Source: an uncultured Lachnospiraceae bacterium (GTDB lineage: Bacteria > Bacillota > Clostridia > Lachnospirales > Lachnospiraceae). From it: DNA of 37,160 bases. Shown here in pieces: positions 1 to 8,049 of the stretch; within the stretch, counting starts at the first letter, position 1; every line of letters begins with the position of its first letter. A program made the translations under genes and the position numbers. Below the pieces are notes generated by a model. The model made no database searches and had not been told where the DNA came from. It saw nothing but the letters and a program-made list of their open reading frames with translations. The DNA is taken from the NCBI GenBank assembly GCA_949740745.1, contig CATJIW010000095.1, positions 1-37,160 on the forward strand, in the 5' to 3' direction.

Positions 1-1685
1 CCGTCCTCCGTCACATAACCCGCAGGCATGGCGAAATTCTGAGCCGTCAGGATCTGGGAGATCATCTCCACTGTCAGCTTGTCGGAGACGTCGGCCGCGT
101 CGAGGGCAGTCTCCTTGGAGGAATCGAAGGTTTCCTTCTGGGTATTGAATTCTTTTTCCCCGTCCTCCAGCTGCCGTTTGGCCTCGTCCAGCTGGGCCTG
201 TGCCTCATATTTGGTCATGCCCGCTTCCTGGGCCTTGGCGAGAAGGGTCTCCTTCCCGGAGGCAAGCTCCGCCCTGGCCGCCGCCATCTGGGCCTTACCT
301 GCCCTAAGGGCCTCGATGCCGGAAAGCCCGGTCTCAAGCTGCGCCAGAGTCCCCTCGCTTTTGATCTTGTCGATCTGGGCGACAGCCGTCTCCGCCTCGG
401 TCTTTTTCGCCTCCAGCTCTGTCTTCTGCCCCGTAAGCTCTGTCTTTTTCGCCGTCAGTTCCGCCTCCGCGGCCTCCAGCTGGGACAGGCTCTGGCGGTA
501 GGTGTCCATGGCCGCCTTAAGTCCGGCCGCCTGGGCCGCCAGCTGCTCATAGCCCGGACTTCCCGCCGGGATCAGCAGATTTCCTTCCTCGTCCATGACC
601 CCCTGTTTTACCAGCTCATCAAAAGCCGTCCTCGCCGTCTGGAGCTCCTGATTGTTTTCCAATGCCTCTTTTCCGGCTGCCGCCTGCGAGAGACCGTCCT
701 CGATCTGCGCAAGGCCTCCGTCGATCTGGGTGAGGCCGTCCTCCAGCTGGGAAAGGCCGTCCCGGATCGCCCCCTCCTGGGCCAGCAGCCCGTTCAGCTG
801 GTCCAGGGACGCCTTCAATCCGGCCTCCATCTCGTCCACACTGGAATAACCGGCCTGACTTAAGGCCTCGCTCTCCTTCGTTTTTAATTCTTCCTCCGCC
901 CGGTCCAGGGCGATCTCCCCCTGGAGGATCTGCATCCTGGCCTCGGAGAGAGCCTGGTCCGCCTGGACCATCCCGCTCTGGAATTTGGCGGTCTGCTCCT
1001 CGAGCTCTGCCTTGCCGTCGGCAATCTTATCCTCGGCCTCCTTCAGGGCGTCCTCGGCCTCGCTCAGGGAATCCCGGACCGAATCTTTCAGAGTCTCATT
1101 GACATCCTCCACCAGTTCCTTTCGGATCACCACGTTGACCTGCTCCTCCAAAAGCCCGGAGGCCGACACGCTGGCCACGCCGCCCACTCCCTCCAAAGCC
1201 GGCTGCACGGTCTCCTCCACGTAGGCGGAGATCTCTTTCACGTCCATATCGTCGGCGTCCACCGAAGCCACCACGATGGGGAGCATATCCGGATTGATCT
1301 TCATGATCAGAGGGGAACCGACACCGTCGCTCCAGTATCCCGTGATCTGGTCCAGCTTTTCCCGGATGTCCACGGTCACCGAGTCCATATTGACCTCGTC
1401 GTTAAATTCCAGGATGACCATGGATACGTTCTCACTGGAGACGGACGTCACCTCGTTGATATCGTTGAGGGTCGCCATGGACTGCTCCACCGGCCTGGTT
1501 ACGGTCGTCTCCACCTCCTCCGGGCTGGCCCCCGGATAGCTGGTCACCACCACCGCATAGGGCAGGTTGATGCTGGGCAGAAGATCCGGCGTCATCTCCG
1601 TAAAGGAAACCACGCCCAGGATCAACACCAACACCACCGCCACAAACACGGTCATCGGTTTTTTTACACTGAATTTTGCAAACAT
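1..1685 (-). CDS. RND (HAE1/AcrB-like) efflux transporter with long coiled-coil insertion; N-terminal part only, runs off the left edge
   Basis: Reverse translation from ATG at 1685: MFAKFSVKKPMTVFVAVVLVLILGVVSFTEMTPDLLPSINLPYAVVVTSYPGASPEEVETTVTRPVEQSMATLNDINEVTS... is typical of an RND porter N-terminus. GGGAGG RBS upstream. Absent from the ORF track because it is open at the window edge. Confidence 0.9.
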   Translation of the reverse strand, partial: MFAKFSVKKPMTVFVAVVLVLILGVVSFTEMTPDLLPSINLPYAVVVTSYPGASPEEVETTVTRPVEQSMATLNDINEVTSVSSENVSMVILEFNDEVNMDSVTVDIREKLDQITGYWSDGVGSPLIMKINPDMLPIVVASVDADDMDVKEISAYVEETVQPALEGVGGVASVSASGLLEEQVNVVIRKELVEDVNETLKDSVRDSLSEAEDALKEAEDKIADGKAELEEQTAKFQSGMVQADQALSEARMQILQGEIALDRAEEELKTKESEALSQAGYSSVDEMEAGLKASLDQLNGLLAQEGAIRDGLSQLEDGLTQIDGGLAQIEDGLSQAAAGKEALENNQELQTARTAFDELVKQGVMDEEGNLLIPAGSPGYEQLAAQAAGLKAAMDTYRQSLSQLEAAEAELTAKKTELTGQKTELEAKKTEAETAVAQIDKIKSEGTLAQLETGLSGIEALRAGKAQMAAARAELASGKETLLAKAQEAGMTKYEAQAQLDEAKRQLEDGEKEFNTQKETFDSSKETALDAADVSDKLTVEMISQILTAQNFAMPAGYVTED

Positions 1686-1783
1686 GCTGCGCCTCCCAGT
1701 CAGTAATCAGGTCCTTTGAACTGCGGGAAAGCGGCAGACTCCGCATTTTCTCCAACATTTCGGACCAGTTTATGTCAAAGAAA

Positions 1784-1805
1784 AAGCCGACCAGTTGGTC
1801 GGCTT
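1784..1805. promoter_or_regulatory. Palindromic operator, TetR-family-like
   Basis: AAGCCGACCA-GT-TGGTCGGCTT: perfect 10-bp arms with a 2-bp centre, just downstream of the predicted start site. Confidence 0.7.
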
Positions 1806-1818
1806 CCGGTCTGTGCTT

Positions 1819-1847
1819 ATTATATGACAAAGAAAATAAGATGTCAA
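1819..1847 (-). promoter_or_regulatory. Consensus sigma-70/SigA promoter for the RND pump gene
   Basis: Minus strand TTGACA (1842-1847), 17-bp spacer, TATAAT (1819-1824). Confidence 0.85.
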
Positions 1848-1927
1848 TTTTCAGTGTCTAAAGTTTTTATAAATTATAAAAATATTTTCAATCGGGGATT
1901 TCAGCAATCCATTCTCTATTCTCAATC

Positions 1928-2170
1928 TTAATAATCATGAATCGTCTTAGTATCTTTCCTTTTTAATGCCTGGGCAAGATCCGTTGTGTAAAAATCAGAT
2001 TCAAAATGATCATTATCCTCCACAATAAGATGATTCGGCCGATTTTTCCATTTATAAATACCAGTATTTCCATTTTCCACTGTATCTTTGCCGTTTGTGG
2101 AATAATTTACAGATTCCATCTGTTTTGTTTCCGGTTCTTCTATTGTTTCACTCTTGGTTATTTCCTCCAT
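1928..2170 (-). pseudogene. Small ORF, probably the frame-shifted C-terminal tail of the adjacent LRR protein
   Basis: 80-aa ORF (MEEITKSETIEEPETKQ...) immediately downstream of the LRR stop, with no good RBS. Removing one T in GATTCC (about 2190) would fuse it as ...NAFLDPEIQETKMEEITKSE.... Confidence 0.4.
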
Positions 2171-2186
2171 TTTCGTTTCTTGTATT

Positions 2187-3013
2187 TCAGGAATCTAAAA
2201 ATGCATTTTTACCAAATTCAGTATCATCATCCCAGACCATAACAGAGGTAAGTCCCGTACATCCGTCAAAAGCATGCGCTCCTACTGAAATGACATTATG
2301 CGGAAAATCTACTTCCTGAATACCGATACATCCTGCAAATGCATAATCACCAATAGATTCAGCACCCCAGATAATCAAAGAAGTTGCACCTGTACAATTT
2401 TCAAAAGCATGCGCACCAACTGATTTTGTCTTACCCGAAATACTAATTTCCTCAATATTATGACAACTGGCAAACGCATAATCACCGATATCCGAATTTC
2501 CCCAGATAATCAGATGTGTCAATGCAGCACAGTTTTCAAAAGCATGTGCGCCGATATAATTAGTCTCGCCAGGTATATCAACTTCTTCCAAAGCCGTGCA
2601 GTTTTTAAATGCAGAGTCACCAATTTCTTCGATATCTGCCCAAAAAAGAACTGCCTCCAGCGTCGAACAGTCTTCAAAAGCAGACTCTGCAATACGGATA
2701 ACCCTATTTCCTTCGTACTTAGAATCGATAGTTGCACGATTCCCTTTGCCACTATATCCTGTCACCTCGGCTTCACCGTCTGGAAGTACAGTATATTCCA
2801 CCGTGAGTTCTACATATTCCTTTTCAGGTCTCGTATCCTTTTCTTCCTCCGATATTTTATCAGCAACCTTTTCTTCCTCATCAGTCTCTGGCACAGTTGT
2901 CTCCGACACAACTGTCTCCGAAATTAATTTTTCTTTCTCTCCTGATGAACAGCCCAAAATATTACCGAAAAAATCATAAACACAACCAGTACTGCCAAAA
3001 ATCTTTTTCTCAT
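2187..3013 (-). CDS. LRR_5/BspA-like leucine-rich repeat lipoprotein, apparently frameshifted in the signal peptide
   Basis: Repeats such as IGDYAFASCHNIEEISISGKTKSVGAHAFENCTGATSLIIWG. ATG at 3013 with GGGGGA RBS encodes MRKRFLAVLVVFMIFS..., while the lipobox GNILGCSSGEKEK is in the next frame (track ORF from GTG 3026). Confidence 0.75.
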
Positions 3014-3054
3014 AATCGTCCCCCACTGTTTCGTCTTACGATATCTTCAAATAT

Positions 3055-3083
3055 ATTTTAGCCTTTAACTCTGGGAACGTCAA
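3055..3083 (-). promoter_or_regulatory. Promoter for the LRR lipoprotein gene
   Basis: Minus strand TTGACG (3078-3083), 17-bp spacer, TAAAAT (3055-3060). Confidence 0.6.
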
Positions 3084-3240
3084 CCTGTCCATTTTGTCAC
3101 AAAAACACCTCTTGCCTGAATGGTTTCTCTGTCTACGATTTTTGTAAGGTAGATACCGCGCTTTGGCACAGCAAAATCGGCGCAGTGAACACAAAAACAA
3201 AAATTCTTGTCATTCACTATAAATATCAAACAGAAAAATG

Positions 3241-4875
3241 TCATTCTCCGGGGTATCCGTTCCGATAAGCTTCCTGTTCCCGCAGTATCTCCTCCATATA
3301 TTCCATCACCCGGTCGATCCCTGCATCCTTCACCGCCTTTCTGACCGCCTCCAGATCCTGCTCCCAGGTCTTATTGCAGTCGCAGGTTTCCGGTCCCGTC
3401 AGCGGCCGGTCTTCCTTTCGGCAGTGACATAGTTCTTCCCAGCCCTCGTAGATCCGCCAAAGCTCCTGCCACTCATAGAGGACCTTCTGCGGGTCAAAGT
3501 CAAATCGGGAAAGCGCGCTTTCTTTCCTGGAGGCCAGGGCGTCCCCGAGCTCTTCCTCTTTCTTGTCGGAATCCCACCATCCGGACCGGGTCAGCAGCGA
3601 GTTTCCCCAATAGCCCTCCCAGATATTATTTGGATCCGATATCACCTTTCCGTCCTCTGTCTGATAATCCCTTCCCGGCAGGCCGTAGGCCAGGGCATCG
3701 GAGAGCTCCGCGTCACTGTAAATGGCCGCAAGCAGGGCAAACGCCTCCTCCTTCTGTTCGCTGCCGGCCCAGATCCCGGCCTTCCCGGATCCGTCATAGT
3801 AAACCTCGTTCTGCTTCGGAAACTCCAGGATCTTAAGACGGACGGTCTCCCCGATCTTCCAGTCGTGCCGGAATCTCCGCAGCACCGCCTGTGCGCTGTA
3901 GCCATAGGCAGGCATTGCAAAAAATCTCCCTTTCTGGATCTCCTTCTCCGTTTTCCGGCAGGAATCTCCCCGGAACAGATACCCCTCGCACAAAAGATCC
4001 AGCGTCTGTTTCCGGAACTTCAGATACGCTTCGTCTTCCAGTACATTTACGGGCCTCGCCTCTCCGCCTTCCAGGGAGATCCGGATAAAAGGCATCAGCG
4101 TCTTTTGGCTGTCCACATTCCAGTCCGGAAACTCCCCGCCGCAAAAAGCCGTATTCCCGGCCGCCCACTCTCCGTCCGTCACCGTTCGGAACGCCTGCTC
4201 CAGTTCCTCTGCCGTAAAATCCTCCAGTGAGATCTGATATTTTTCCGCCAGCTCCTCGTTCACCACCAGATAGTAACCTAATCCGTTCAGCCGGGAAGAG
4301 ATCGTCGGGATCCCGTAGATCCGGCCCTTTACCCGCACCGCGTCCCACACGGTCTCCGGATAGACCTCCTTTAAACGGCCGCCTTCTTCCGTCCCCTCCA
4401 TTCTGAGATCCAAAGGCTCCAAAAGCCCCTCCCTGGCCAGCATTCCGTAGAGCAGATAATAGCCGGAATCAAGGCAGCTCACAATATCATAGTTTTCTTC
4501 CTTCATCTGTCGTCTCTGGGCAAGAGGCCCTGCCAGGCTGTTGTCCTCGGAGCATTCCAGCCCGGAAAAGGATACCCGCCAGGGAAGCCCTTTCTTTTTC
4601 AGGACCTGGTTTAACGCCGTCTCATAGGGTTTTACGGAAGTATGCTGCCCCACCTCGGTAAACGCCCAGCGGAGCGTGACCACCCCCTCCTCTTCCGCCT
4701 CTTCCTCCTGTTCTTCCCGCTCCCGGTCCGCCTCCGCCAGCATCTCGCCCAGGCCCTTTGCCTGCTCCTCCTTCTCTGCCTCCTGCCCGGCTATCGAAAA
4801 ACGGATAGCCAGGGTCAGAAAAACTGCCGCCGCTGCCAGGACTGCCGCCAGCCTGATCATCTTTTTCCTGATCAT
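3241..4875 (-). CDS. Extracellular solute-binding protein (ABC sugar type family 1-like)
   Basis: Signal/anchor MIRKKMIRLAAVLAAAAVFLTLAIRF; motifs IVSCLDSGYYLLYGMLAREGLLEPLDL and RIYGIPTISSRLNGLGYYLVVNEELAEKY. AGGAGG RBS 6 nt before ATG 4875; the track ORF begins at 4899. Confidence 0.75.
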   Translation of the reverse strand: MIRKKMIRLAAVLAAAAVFLTLAIRFSIAGQEAEKEEQAKGLGEMLAEADREREEQEEEAEEEGVVTLRWAFTEVGQHTSVKPYETALNQVLKKKGLPWRVSFSGLECSEDNSLAGPLAQRRQMKEENYDIVSCLDSGYYLLYGMLAREGLLEPLDLRMEGTEEGGRLKEVYPETVWDAVRVKGRIYGIPTISSRLNGLGYYLVVNEELAEKYQISLEDFTAEELEQAFRTVTDGEWAAGNTAFCGGEFPDWNVDSQKTLMPFIRISLEGGEARPVNVLEDEAYLKFRKQTLDLLCEGYLFRGDSCRKTEKEIQKGRFFAMPAYGYSAQAVLRRFRHDWKIGETVRLKILEFPKQNEVYYDGSGKAGIWAGSEQKEEAFALLAAIYSDAELSDALAYGLPGRDYQTEDGKVISDPNNIWEGYWGNSLLTRSGWWDSDKKEEELGDALASRKESALSRFDFDPQKVLYEWQELWRIYEGWEELCHCRKEDRPLTGPETCDCNKTWEQDLEAVRKAVKDAGIDRVMEYMEEILREQEAYRNGYPGE

Positions 4876-4917
4876 CCCCATCCTCCTCTCCTGCTCCATG
4901 GCCGGTACCGCCCCGGC

Positions 4918-6153
4918 CTACTCTCCCTCGATCACGGTCCAGTTTGTCTTTCCCGCCAGAAAATCCTCTTTTTTCATGACGGACCTCCTCCATCGAAGGT
5001 CCGGCGGCTCCATACTGTATCCGACCACCAGATCCCCCGCCGATACACTGGGAATAAATGCCTCATCCTCATACAGCACTTTGCATTCCCCTTCCCCCAT
5101 ATACTGATAAATCCAGCATTTGAAATCTTCTCCAGGAGAGTCGGATCCCATGAAGGTCTTAAACTCCGGTTCCCACACCACATTGCTCCCATAGCCTTCA
5201 TAGATCATCCGCTTCTCTCCGGTCTCCAGGTCGTATTCCATAAGCCTCGTCTCCTCTCCGTCCGCCTCATTGTACAGGAGGAGATTCCCGCTGAGACAGC
5301 CGGGGTATAAGGTCTCGCCGGCCAGGATCCCGAGGTCCGTGATCTCCTTTGACGCAAGATCCAGCTTTCGCAGCCCGGAGACCCAGCGTTCCCCGTCCCC
5401 GTCCTTCAGAAGCTCCGAATAGATCAGCTGGTCCTCATAGATCCCCCAGAGGGTATAGCAGGGGATCCGCATGGTCTTTTCCTCACACAGGGCCTCCCGC
5501 TCTCCCGTCTCCAGATCATACCGGTAGAGGATACTGTTGACACTGACGCTGCCGAAGACGTCCGGATCGTTCGGATCTTCTTCCAGATTGTCCGTGCTCA
5601 TGGCCGCAAAACAGCTTCCGTCCCGGAATACAACATTTCCCCAGGCAGTCCCCCGGCCCCAGTTCTCATATCCGCCCTCCTCGACCGCCTCAAACGGATA
5701 GGCTCCGATCACCCGGTCGTTTCCCCCGTCCAGATCGCAGGAATGAAACTCCGCCTGTGTCTCATCCTCCTGGTAGTAATACCACTTGTCCCCAAGCCGC
5801 CCGATAAACTGGATCTCCCCGCATAAAGCGTGGGCAGTGCATTCATCCGAATCATGAAAACAATTCGGTCTGGCGCAAAGGGGATAACATTCCCCGGTCG
5901 CATAATCCAGATACCGGATCACGCCGGCATCGTAATCCTGATACACCATGCCCTCTTCCAGGTATCCCGCACTGTTGTAGTAAACGGTGAGATCGTTTTT
6001 TAATTTTCCTTCTTTTTTCCCGCAACCGGAAAAGCCTGCAGAAAGGGCCGCCAAAATGAGCGCTCCCGCCAGCTGCAGTTTTGCCGCCTGTCCCTTCCGT
6101 CTCTTCCTCCGTCTTTGGCACCTCTGTCCCTGTCTCTTCCTGCCTTCTTCCAC
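4918..6153 (-). CDS. Lipoprotein, beta-propeller/DUF5050-like, with CARPNCFHDSDEC motif
   Basis: GTG at 6153 with GGAGGAGG RBS; lipobox LSAGFSGCGKKEG; repeated blade-like segments (YYYQEDETQAEFHSCDLDGGND, LLYNEADGEETRLMEYDLETGE). The track start at 6300 would place the N-terminus inside the DNA repeat and is probably spurious. Confidence 0.65.
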   Translation of the reverse strand: MEEGRKRQGQRCQRRRKRRKGQAAKLQLAGALILAALSAGFSGCGKKEGKLKNDLTVYYNSAGYLEEGMVYQDYDAGVIRYLDYATGECYPLCARPNCFHDSDECTAHALCGEIQFIGRLGDKWYYYQEDETQAEFHSCDLDGGNDRVIGAYPFEAVEEGGYENWGRGTAWGNVVFRDGSCFAAMSTDNLEEDPNDPDVFGSVSVNSILYRYDLETGEREALCEEKTMRIPCYTLWGIYEDQLIYSELLKDGDGERWVSGLRKLDLASKEITDLGILAGETLYPGCLSGNLLLYNEADGEETRLMEYDLETGEKRMIYEGYGSNVVWEPEFKTFMGSDSPGEDFKCWIYQYMGEGECKVLYEDEAFIPSVSAGDLVVGYSMEPPDLRWRRSVMKKEDFLAGKTNWTVIEGE

Positions 6154-6189
6154 CGAAATCCTCCTCCCGTGCACATGCTCGAGACGCAA

Positions 6190-6365
6190 GCGATCGAGTA
6201 GGGGAGCGGTTCTTTTCCCCTGCTCGCCGCGTAGCCCGCACGCCGCTCCTGCGGCATATTCCTCTGTGCGGGCCTGCGCAATCGAGTAGGAAAGATCCAT
6301 CTTCCCCTACTCGCCGCGCCCCCTATGCGCCGCTTCTGCGGCATACTTCCTCTACATGGGGCTGC
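6190..6365. repeat. Two tandem ~88-bp imperfect repeats with internal inverted repeats
   Basis: Copy 1 6190-6277, copy 2 6278-6365. Each holds a GAGTAGG...CCTRCTC hairpin and a GCCSC...GSGGC hairpin enclosing GCCGCTYCTGCGGC. Confidence 0.8.
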
Positions 6366-6367
6366 CC

Positions 6368-6412
6368 ATAAAAAATCCTGTGCTCCACCTTCATGGTAAC
6401 ACAGGATCTTTC
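6368..6412 (-). terminator. Rho-independent terminator downstream of asd
   Basis: Minus strand ATCCTGTGTTACC-ATGAA-GGTGGAGCACAGGAT followed by TTTTT. Confidence 0.75.
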
Positions 6413-6472
6413 TGTCTGCACGTGACGTTTTCGTAATCTTTCCGATCCGCAGGCCAGATGCATCTATCCGTT

Positions 6473-7564
6473 TTATTTCTTTGTAATATACCCCTTCGCC
6501 GTCAGAAGCTCCGCGCACAGGAGCGCCCCGCCGGCCGCGCCCCGCAGGGTATTGTGGGACAGTCCCACAAACTTGTAGTCAAATACCGTATCCTCCCTGA
6601 GACGGCCCAGGGTCACGCCCATGCCATGCTCATAGTCCCGGTCCAGATTCGCCTGGGGCCGGTTATCCTCCTCAAAATATTTGAGGAACTGCTTCGGGGC
6701 GCTGGGAAGGTTTAACTTCTGGGGCTCTCCGGCAAATGCCGCCCACCGCTCTAAGATCTCTTCTTTCGTAGGCTTCTTCTCAAAGCTCACGAACACCGCC
6801 GCCGTATGTCCGTTGCTGACCGGCACCCGGATGCACTGGGAGGTGATGACGGGGCCCTCGGCCTTTTTGATCACGCCGTCCTCGATCTTTCCCCAGATCT
6901 TGAGGGGCTCCTGCTCGGACTTCTCCTCCTCCCCGCCGATGTAGGGGATCACGTTGTCCACCATCTCCGGCCAGTCCTTAAAGGTCTTTCCGGCGCCGGA
7001 GATGGCCTGGTAGGTGGTCACCACCGCCGTCTTCACACCGAATTCCCGGAGTGCGTGGAAGGCGGGCGTATAACTCTGGATGGAACAGTTGGGCTTCACG
7101 GCGATGAACCCCCTCTTTGTCCCCAGACGCTTCTTCTGGAATTCGATGACCTCGGCATGCTCCGGATTCAGCTCCGGAATGATCATCGGCACGTCCGGCG
7201 TCCACCGGTGGGCGCTGTTGTTGGAGACCACGGGAACCTCCGCCTTCGCATAAGCCTCCTCGATGGCCCGGATCTCATCCTTAGTCATATCCACGGCGCT
7301 GAACACGAAATCCACATCTGCCGTCACCTCTTCAATATTATGCAGATCCTTCACGACCAGCTTTTTCACATTCTCCGGCATGGGACTGTCCAGCTTCCAG
7401 CGGCCCCCCACGGCTTCCTCATAAGTCTTTCCCGCGCTTCTGGGACTGGCGGCCACCGTCACCACCTCGTACCAGGGATGGTCCGCCAACAGGGACACAA
7501 AACGCTGTCCCACCATACCGGTCGCCCCCAGCACGCCAACCTTCAATTTTTCCTTCATTTCCAT
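6473..7564 (-). CDS. asd: Aspartate-semialdehyde dehydrogenase
   Basis: KVGVLGATGMVGQRFVSLLADHPW, SNNSAHRWTPDVPMIIPELNPEH, KPNCSIQSYTPAFHAL, QAISGAGK. Confidence 0.95.
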   Translation of the reverse strand: MEMKEKLKVGVLGATGMVGQRFVSLLADHPWYEVVTVAASPRSAGKTYEEAVGGRWKLDSPMPENVKKLVVKDLHNIEEVTADVDFVFSAVDMTKDEIRAIEEAYAKAEVPVVSNNSAHRWTPDVPMIIPELNPEHAEVIEFQKKRLGTKRGFIAVKPNCSIQSYTPAFHALREFGVKTAVVTTYQAISGAGKTFKDWPEMVDNVIPYIGGEEEKSEQEPLKIWGKIEDGVIKKAEGPVITSQCIRVPVSNGHTAAVFVSFEKKPTKEEILERWAAFAGEPQKLNLPSAPKQFLKYFEEDNRPQANLDRDYEHGMGVTLGRLREDTVFDYKFVGLSHNTLRGAAGGALLCAELLTAKGYITKK

Positions 7565-7738
7565 TTCTCATTCTCTCCTCGTAATTCAAATTAAAGCAGA
7601 TGCCCCCGTCTGTCTTTGCATCGCGCACATCTGTCTTTCTCTTGCGTATTGTACACTATCTACTCTTAAATTGCAAGTGTTTTTTTATCCGTCCGGAAAC
7701 TTTTCTGTCCTGATCTCCCATACACTCCCGTATATCGA

Positions 7739-7775
7739 AAAAACCTGCTTCCCTTTTATGGAAACAGGTTTCACA
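7739..7775 (-). terminator. Terminator downstream of tRNA-Thr
   Basis: Minus strand AAACCTGTTTCC-ATAAAA-GGGAAGCAGGTTT followed by TTT. Confidence 0.7.
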
Positions 7776-7786
7776 AAATCCTCAAA

Positions 7787-7859
7787 AGCTCCCGGCCGGA
7801 CTTGAACCGGCGACCTATTGATTACGAATCAATCGCTCTACCGACTGAGCCACGGAAGC
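7787..7859 (-). tRNA. tRNA-Thr (anticodon CGT)
   Basis: Acceptor GCTTCCG/CGGGAGC, D-arm GGCTCAGTCGGTAGAGC, anticodon arm ATTGATTCGTAATCAAT, T-arm GCCGGTTCAAGTCCGGC; CCA not encoded. Confidence 0.95.
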
Positions 7860-7889
7860 ATGTTCACAAATGTTTCTGTCAACGTTACA

Positions 7890-7918
7890 AATATACTATA
7901 AGATCTGCTTTCTGTCAA
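7890..7918 (-). promoter_or_regulatory. Promoter for tRNA-Thr
   Basis: Minus strand TTGACA (7913-7918), 17-bp spacer, TATATT (7890-7895). Confidence 0.7.
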
Positions 7919-7972
7919 GCCTTTCCTGAAGATTTTCTCAATCACGCCTTCCCCCCTCCCTCCATACAATAA

Positions 7973-8021
7973 GGTATACCCGAAAGGGCACGAGTACCCG
8001 AAGGCACAAGTACCCGAAAGG
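7973..8021. repeat. Short tandem repeat in the ABC transporter leader
   Basis: GGCACGAGTACCCGAA (7987-8002) and GGCACAAGTACCCGAA (8003-8018), preceded by the partial copy TACCCGAAA. Confidence 0.75.
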
Positions 8022-8049
8022 ATATGCATTACCGATCGGAGGAATTTAA

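Noticed and set aside
79-501. Ser/Ala-rich plus-strand ORFs (79-501, 652-849, 985-1224)
   Set aside because: Antisense readings of the RND coiled-coil; composition is a codon shadow with no RBS or family motif.
1432-1830. 132-aa minus-strand ORF MSYNKHRPEADQLVGFF...
   Set aside because: Its ATG lies inside the -10 region of the RND promoter, upstream of the predicted start site, and most of it overlaps the RND gene out of frame.
6000-6518. 172-aa minus-strand ORF with repeated MPQ(K/E)RR peptide
   Set aside because: Repetition comes from the underlying ~88-bp DNA repeat and it overlaps the lipoprotein gene and the terminator; not protein-like.
6806-7594. 262-aa plus-strand ORF, His-rich
   Set aside because: Antisense to asd, which is unambiguous.
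7973-8021. Possible CRISPR-like or known riboswitch (guanidine, TPP) upstream of the ABC genes
   Set aside because: Repeats are only 16 bp, with no spacers, and I could not match the conserved cores of the riboswitch classes I know.
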